Source of the DNA: Stenotrophobium rhamnosiphilum
GTDB lineage: Bacteria > Pseudomonadota > Gammaproteobacteria > Nevskiales > Nevskiaceae
Length of the DNA: 64,000 nt
Direction: 5' to 3'
Assembly: GCF_003052265.1 (NCBI RefSeq)
Contig: NZ_QANS01000001.1
Location: 682,001 to 746,000, forward strand
Part shown: positions 60,315-64,000 of the stretch, in pieces
Numbering within the stretch: the stretch's first letter is position 1
How the letters are laid out: every line of letters starts with the position of its first letter
Made by a program: the position numbers and the translations under genes
Notes under the pieces: generated by a model
Database searches by the model: none
Told to the model about the DNA's origin: nothing
The model's input: the letters and a program-made list of their open reading frames with translations, nothing else

Positions 60315-61115
60315 TTACTGTCTGCCGGCCCAATCTCGCGCAAACTGATTGGCAACGCGGCCGGAGCGTGAGGCGCGATTGAGGGCCCAACGCAACGCGA
60401 GCTTTTCGCCTTCTTCATCAATTGAGTTGATGCCGAGCTTGCGCAGGTGCAGTCGTACCAAATTCAAATACTGTTCTTGATTGAAAGAGTGGAACGACAG
60501 CCATAGGCCGAAGCGTTCGGACAGCGAAATCTTTTCTTCAGTACTTTCACCTGGATGAAGTTCGTCATCCATCCAGTGATATTCCAGATTGTCTTTTTTC
60601 GTCTCCGGCATCAGGTGGCGACGGTTGGACGTGGCGTAGATCAGGACGTTATCGGGCGGATCTTCAATGCCGCCATCGAGTGCAGTCTTCAGTGCGGTGA
60701 GTGCAGAATCGTTAGCTGACACTGAGAAATCGTCTACGTAGAGCACGAAGCGTTCTTTCTTGCCACGCAGCGGCGCAACGATATCCGGCAGATCAATCAG
60801 ATCGTGCACGGGCACTTCCACCAGTCGCAGGCCTTGCGAGGCAAAGTGATTTAACAAGGCTTTTACAATGGATGACTTGCCGGTGCCGCGTGCGCCGGTG
60901 AGCAGCACGTGATTGGCAGGCTTACCTTCGACAAATTGCAGTGTGTTTTGAACCAATGCGGCTTTCTGACGATCAATATCAATCAGATCGTCCAGTTCGA
61001 CGGCCTGCACAAAGTTAATCGGCTTGAGCTTGCCGCCATGCCAGCGCCAAGCCAGAGGGCCCTTCAGAGGTTTGGCGCGCGCCTTGGGTTTTGCTTTACG
61101 GACAGGTTTCTTCAT
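60315..61115 (-). CDS. DUF815 family ATPase
   Basis: A 266-residue AAA-like ATPase. The lysine-rich N-terminus is followed by Walker A GARGTGKSS and Walker B FVLYVDDF, and by the sensor-like IYATSNRRHLMPE block. The C-terminal arm RLWLSFHSFNQEQYLNLVRL-type sequence fits DUF815. The function is not established; homologues are mostly cytoplasmic. ATG 61115 is preferred; the longer frame from 61184 adds an unlikely Cys/Phe-rich stretch. Confidence 0.9.
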   Translation of the reverse strand: MKKPVRKAKPKARAKPLKGPLAWRWHGGKLKPINFVQAVELDDLIDIDRQKAALVQNTLQFVEGKPANHVLLTGARGTGKSSIVKALLNHFASQGLRLVEVPVHDLIDLPDIVAPLRGKKERFVLYVDDFSVSANDSALTALKTALDGGIEDPPDNVLIYATSNRRHLMPETKKDNLEYHWMDDELHPGESTEEKISLSERFGLWLSFHSFNQEQYLNLVRLHLRKLGINSIDEEGEKLALRWALNRASRSGRVANQFARDWAGRQ

Positions 61116-61244
61116 GTCGATGAACTTGTTATTACAGAATGAATGCCCACATTCTAAAACAGAACGAGGGCCGCAGAAGCGCATAGAATCAGCCCCTGAC
61201 TCTAGGCCTCACGGCCATCATCATTCATTAGATTGGAGAATGTC

Positions 61245-62303
61245 ATGCTCAAGTCCTTCGGCTATGCCGCCACCAGCGCTACTACGCCGCTGGCTCCGCA
61301 CGAGTTCGTGCGTCGTGATCCGGGCGCTGACGATGTGCAGATCGAAATCGAATATTGCGGCGTTTGCCACTCTGATTTACACGCGGCACGCAATGAGTGG
61401 GGCGGCACGGTATATCCCAGTCTGCCCGGTCACGAGATCATTGGCCGCGTCACCAGCATCGGAAAAGACGTAACGCGCTTTAAAGTGGGTCAACGCGTCG
61501 GCGTCGGCTGCATGGTGGATTCTTGCCAAAGCTGCGCCAGCTGCAATGAAGGTGATGAGCAGTATTGCGAGAAAGGCTTTACGGGGACTTATGGTGGTGT
61601 TGAGAAAGTCATTGGTGGCCGAACCTTTGGTGGCTACTCCAACAACATCGTCGTTAAAGACAAGTTTGTTTTGCGCATCCCCGAGTCACTCGATGCTGCA
61701 GGTGCTGCGCCTTTACTTTGCGCAGGCGTGACGACATGGTCACCGCTCCATCACTGGAAAATTGGTAAAGGTCACAAAGTTGGTGTGGTCGGCCTCGGTG
61801 GTCTGGGACATATGGCGATTAAGTTCGCTCACGCCTTGGGCGCACACGTCACGCTATTCACCACTTCGCCGGGCAAAGAAGAAGATGCCAAGCGCATGGG
61901 CGCGGACGTAGTCGTGATCTCGAAAGACAAGGATCAGATGAAGGCTTGCAAGAACAGCCTCGACTTCATCATCAACACCGTTGCAGCGTCACACAATCTC
62001 GATGCGTTCCTTGGTTTGCTGAAGCGTGATGGCAATATGACCTTGGTCGGCGTGCCTGAGCATCCGCATCCATCGCCGAGCGTTGCCAATCTCGTTTACA
62101 AGCGTCGCTCGCTTAGCGGCTCGCTGATCGGCAGCATTGCGGAAACGCAAGAGATGCTCGACTTCTGTGCCGAGCACAAGATTGTTTCAGATATTGAAAT
62201 CATTCCAATCCAGAAGATCAACGAAGCTTACGAGCGCATGCTCAAGAGCGATGTGAAGTATCGCTTTGTGATTGATATGGCAACGCTTAAGCCTGCGGCA
62301 TAA
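61245..62303 (+). CDS. Zinc-dependent NAD(P) alcohol dehydrogenase (YahK/CAD type)
   Basis: A 352-residue MDR enzyme: catalytic zinc ligands in CGVCHSDLHAA and GHEIIG, structural zinc from CQSCASCNEGDEQYC, and the cofactor motif GLGGLGHMAIKFA. It resembles the broad aldehyde-reducing YahK/cinnamyl alcohol dehydrogenase group. GGAG six bases upstream supports ATG 61245. It precedes an LLM monooxygenase with an eight-base gap, so the two may share an operon. Confidence 0.94.
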   Translation: MLKSFGYAATSATTPLAPHEFVRRDPGADDVQIEIEYCGVCHSDLHAARNEWGGTVYPSLPGHEIIGRVTSIGKDVTRFKVGQRVGVGCMVDSCQSCASCNEGDEQYCEKGFTGTYGGVEKVIGGRTFGGYSNNIVVKDKFVLRIPESLDAAGAAPLLCAGVTTWSPLHHWKIGKGHKVGVVGLGGLGHMAIKFAHALGAHVTLFTTSPGKEEDAKRMGADVVVISKDKDQMKACKNSLDFIINTVAASHNLDAFLGLLKRDGNMTLVGVPEHPHPSPSVANLVYKRRSLSGSLIGSIAETQEMLDFCAEHKIVSDIEIIPIQKINEAYERMLKSDVKYRFVIDMATLKPAA

Positions 62304-62310
62304 GGCACAA

Positions 62311-63306
62311 GTGCGCATCCCACTTTCAGTTCTCGATTTGGCGCCGGTGCCGACCGGCACTACGCCGTCGGAGGCGATCCGTCGCACGGTGGATCTGGCG
62401 CAGCTTGCGGACCGACTCGGCTATGTTCGCCACTGGTTTGCAGAGCACCATGGCATGCCTAGCGTGGCCAGTGCTGCGCCAGAAATTCTGATTGGCCATA
62501 TCGCGGGCGTAACAAAAAATATCCGTGTGGGTTCTGGCGGCATCATGTTGCCGAATCACACGCCGCTGAAAGTGGCGGAAACTTTTCGCACGTTGGAAGC
62601 TTTGTATCCGGGGCGCATTGATTTGGGTCTTGGCCGTGCGCCTGGTTCTGATCAGGCTGCTAGCCGCGCGCTGGAGGCCAGTGACGGCCATGATTTTTCG
62701 CAGCAACTCGCTGAGCTGTTGGCGTTTTGTGGGCAGACGGAATTCGCTGCGAATCACCCGTTCCGCAAAGTGATCGCGATTCCAGATGATGTGCCACTGC
62801 CACCCATTTGGATTCTCGGTTCTAGTGGTGCGAGTGCAAGACTCGCCGGCAATGCAGGCATGGGTTACAGCTTCGCCAGTCATTTCAGCCCCACGCCTGC
62901 GGGCCCGGCGTTTAATGCTTATGCAGACAGCTTTAAGCCCTCAGCGCAGTTTCCTAAGGCGAACGCGATTCTTGGTGTCGCCGTGGTTTGTGCAGAGACC
63001 GATGAAGAAGCGGATCACCTTGCGACGACAATGGATCTTGCGTGGTTACGCATTCGTCGTGGCGAGTTCCGACCGTTGCCGAGCCCTGAAGAAGCCAAGG
63101 CTCATGTTTACACCGAGTTTGAGCTTGAAGCTGTGCGTGAATATCGCAGTCGCACGGTGATCGGCAATCCTAAGAAAGTGCGAGCCCAGATCGAATCACT
63201 GGTTAGCGAAAGTGGCGCTGATGAAGTGATGGTGGTGACGAACCTGCACGGACATGCCGAGCGCTTGCGTAGCTACGAATTACTGGCGCGCGTGTTCGCA
63301 GAATAG
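62311..63306 (+). CDS. Luciferase-like monooxygenase (LLM class)
   Basis: A 331-residue TIM-barrel flavoprotein of the bacterial-luciferase-like family (MsnO8 subgroup): IPLSVLDLAPVPTGTTPSEA, YVRHWFAEHHGMPSVASAAPEI, and PGRIDLGLGRAPGSDQAASRAL. It uses reduced FMN or F420 and oxygen on an unknown substrate. GTG 62311 with AAGG five bases before it is taken as the start; the longer frame overlaps the dehydrogenase. Confidence 0.9.
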   Translation: MRIPLSVLDLAPVPTGTTPSEAIRRTVDLAQLADRLGYVRHWFAEHHGMPSVASAAPEILIGHIAGVTKNIRVGSGGIMLPNHTPLKVAETFRTLEALYPGRIDLGLGRAPGSDQAASRALEASDGHDFSQQLAELLAFCGQTEFAANHPFRKVIAIPDDVPLPPIWILGSSGASARLAGNAGMGYSFASHFSPTPAGPAFNAYADSFKPSAQFPKANAILGVAVVCAETDEEADHLATTMDLAWLRIRRGEFRPLPSPEEAKAHVYTEFELEAVREYRSRTVIGNPKKVRAQIESLVSESGADEVMVVTNLHGHAERLRSYELLARVFAE

Positions 63307-63307
63307 A

Positions 63308-64000
63308 TCAGGCGATTGCGTTAGCCTGAATTTCGATTAACACATCTCCAGTCTGAACCTTCGCGCGCGGACCTTCCCAAAAGCCAATGCGTTCGTTTTG
63401 GCGAAGCAGACGCACCACAAGGCCGGGACTAAGATCACGCATGGCTTTGCCGATTTCATCTGCGCGAGCAGGGCGCTCGACAAGGCGTACATGGCCATCT
63501 ACACACATCAAATCGTGGATGTAATCAGCAACGTGTGCGGATGCGATGGAATCCGCCATCAGGTATCCGCCAACAATCGACGGCGCGACGGTAGCGTTAG
63601 CGCCGGCCTGACTGATGAGCTTGATGTTTTCTTCTTCAGCAACCGAACAAACAATTCGCACTTTAGGGTTGAGTTGGCGCACCGTGAGCACGGTAAGCAC
63701 GGCCGCGTCGTCGCGGCCCAGACAAATCAGCACACTGCTGGCGCGATCAATGCCGGCATCAATCAAATCCTGTTCGCGTGTGGCATCGCCGAGTAGGCCG
63801 ATATAGCCCGCTTCTGCAGCTAGTGCGAGCTCACTGGTATTACGTTCAAGAATGAGCACTTGGCTTGCGGGCGTGCCGCGTGCCACTGCTTCTGAAGCAC
63901 AACTTTTTCCGCCATGACCAAATCCGCAAATGATGAGGTGTTGGTTTAATGTTTTTTGAATGTGAGTCATGCGGCGAGCCTCCAGCCAGCGTTGTAATAC
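63308..64000 (-). CDS. Potassium channel/RCK (TrkA-N) protein, N-terminus off the window
   Basis: The frame stays open to the right edge, so the true start lies outside. The visible end of a pore-lining helix and linker (VLQRWLEARRMTHIQK) leads into an RCK domain with LIICGFGHGGKSCASEAV (GxGxxG), an acidic residue after strand two (LILERN) and IGLLGDATREQDLIDAG. A TrkA-C-like beta domain follows from about residue 150. A ligand-gated K+ channel is the best reading; an ATG at 63970 would give only the soluble part. Confidence 0.85.
   Translation of the reverse strand, partial: VLQRWLEARRMTHIQKTLNQHLIICGFGHGGKSCASEAVARGTPASQVLILERNTSELALAAEAGYIGLLGDATREQDLIDAGIDRASSVLICLGRDDAAVLTVLTVRQLNPKVRIVCSVAEEENIKLISQAGANATVAPSIVGGYLMADSIASAHVADYIHDLMCVDGHVRLVERPARADEIGKAMRDLSPGLVVRLLRQNERIGFWEGPRAKVQTGDVLIEIQANAIA

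Overview
The window is a contiguous piece of a gammaproteobacterial chromosome. The right third has the gene order mucD–(glutaredoxin)–lepA–lepB–DUF4845–rnc–era–recO–pdxJ–acpS, then gacS/barA–cysM–rlmD, then nagZ–hpt–mtnP, which is a gammaproteobacterial arrangement of the Pseudomonas/Nevskiales kind. Two large TonB-dependent receptors, several secreted esterases and the DUF1302/DUF1329 pair suggest an environmental, hydrophobic-substrate-degrading lineage (Nevskiales- or Spongiibacteraceae-like). I cannot fix the genus from the sequence alone.

1–42.2 kb is accessory and catabolic. From the left: a minus-strand serine hydrolase–MFS–GMC oxidoreductase operon faces an AraC regulator. A plus-strand run then encodes a type-B carboxylesterase, a TonB receptor, a GH106-like rhamnosidase, a stand-alone LuxR HTH protein and an HSL-type esterase, a plausible scavenging locus for rhamnosylated, acylated glycosides. 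A TetR gene faces a second receptor–tandem esterase–alpha-hydroxyacid oxidase operon across a 27-bp perfect palindrome. Two paralogous AraC genes (24.3 and 31.2 kb) each face an SDR-led operon and share an upstream motif. Each has a nearly identical structured, terminator-ended element just beyond its 3' end, which I read as a pair of sibling small RNAs. The second operon (SDR, Baeyer–Villiger monooxygenase, patatin) runs into DUF1329, sulfatase, DUF1302, DUF1214 and DUF1254 genes. Together they could take up, desulfate, oxidise and cleave a hydrophobic ketone or alcohol.

Wedged between these plus-strand operons are three minus-strand groups of small genes (14.1–15.7, 22.3–23.1, 29.3–30.7 kb). 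They behave like integron gene cassettes without an integrase. attC-like hairpins separate several of the genes, stop codons lie inside the core sites, and each group is headed by the same roughly 160–195-bp repeat ending in a GTTAGG core.

42.2–64 kb is mostly core. It opens with an odd tRNA-Ala-like gene and its terminator, continues through the translation, secretion, RNA-processing and repair cluster, a GacS/BarA sensor kinase, cysteine synthase B, 23S rRNA methyltransferase, CYTH and L,D-transpeptidase genes, and purine/methylthio salvage. It ends with an orphan TAXI binding protein, a DUF815 ATPase, a zinc alcohol dehydrogenase, a luciferase-like monooxygenase and the start-truncated C-terminal part of a potassium channel. 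No integrase, transposase, prophage, rRNA or CRISPR array was seen.
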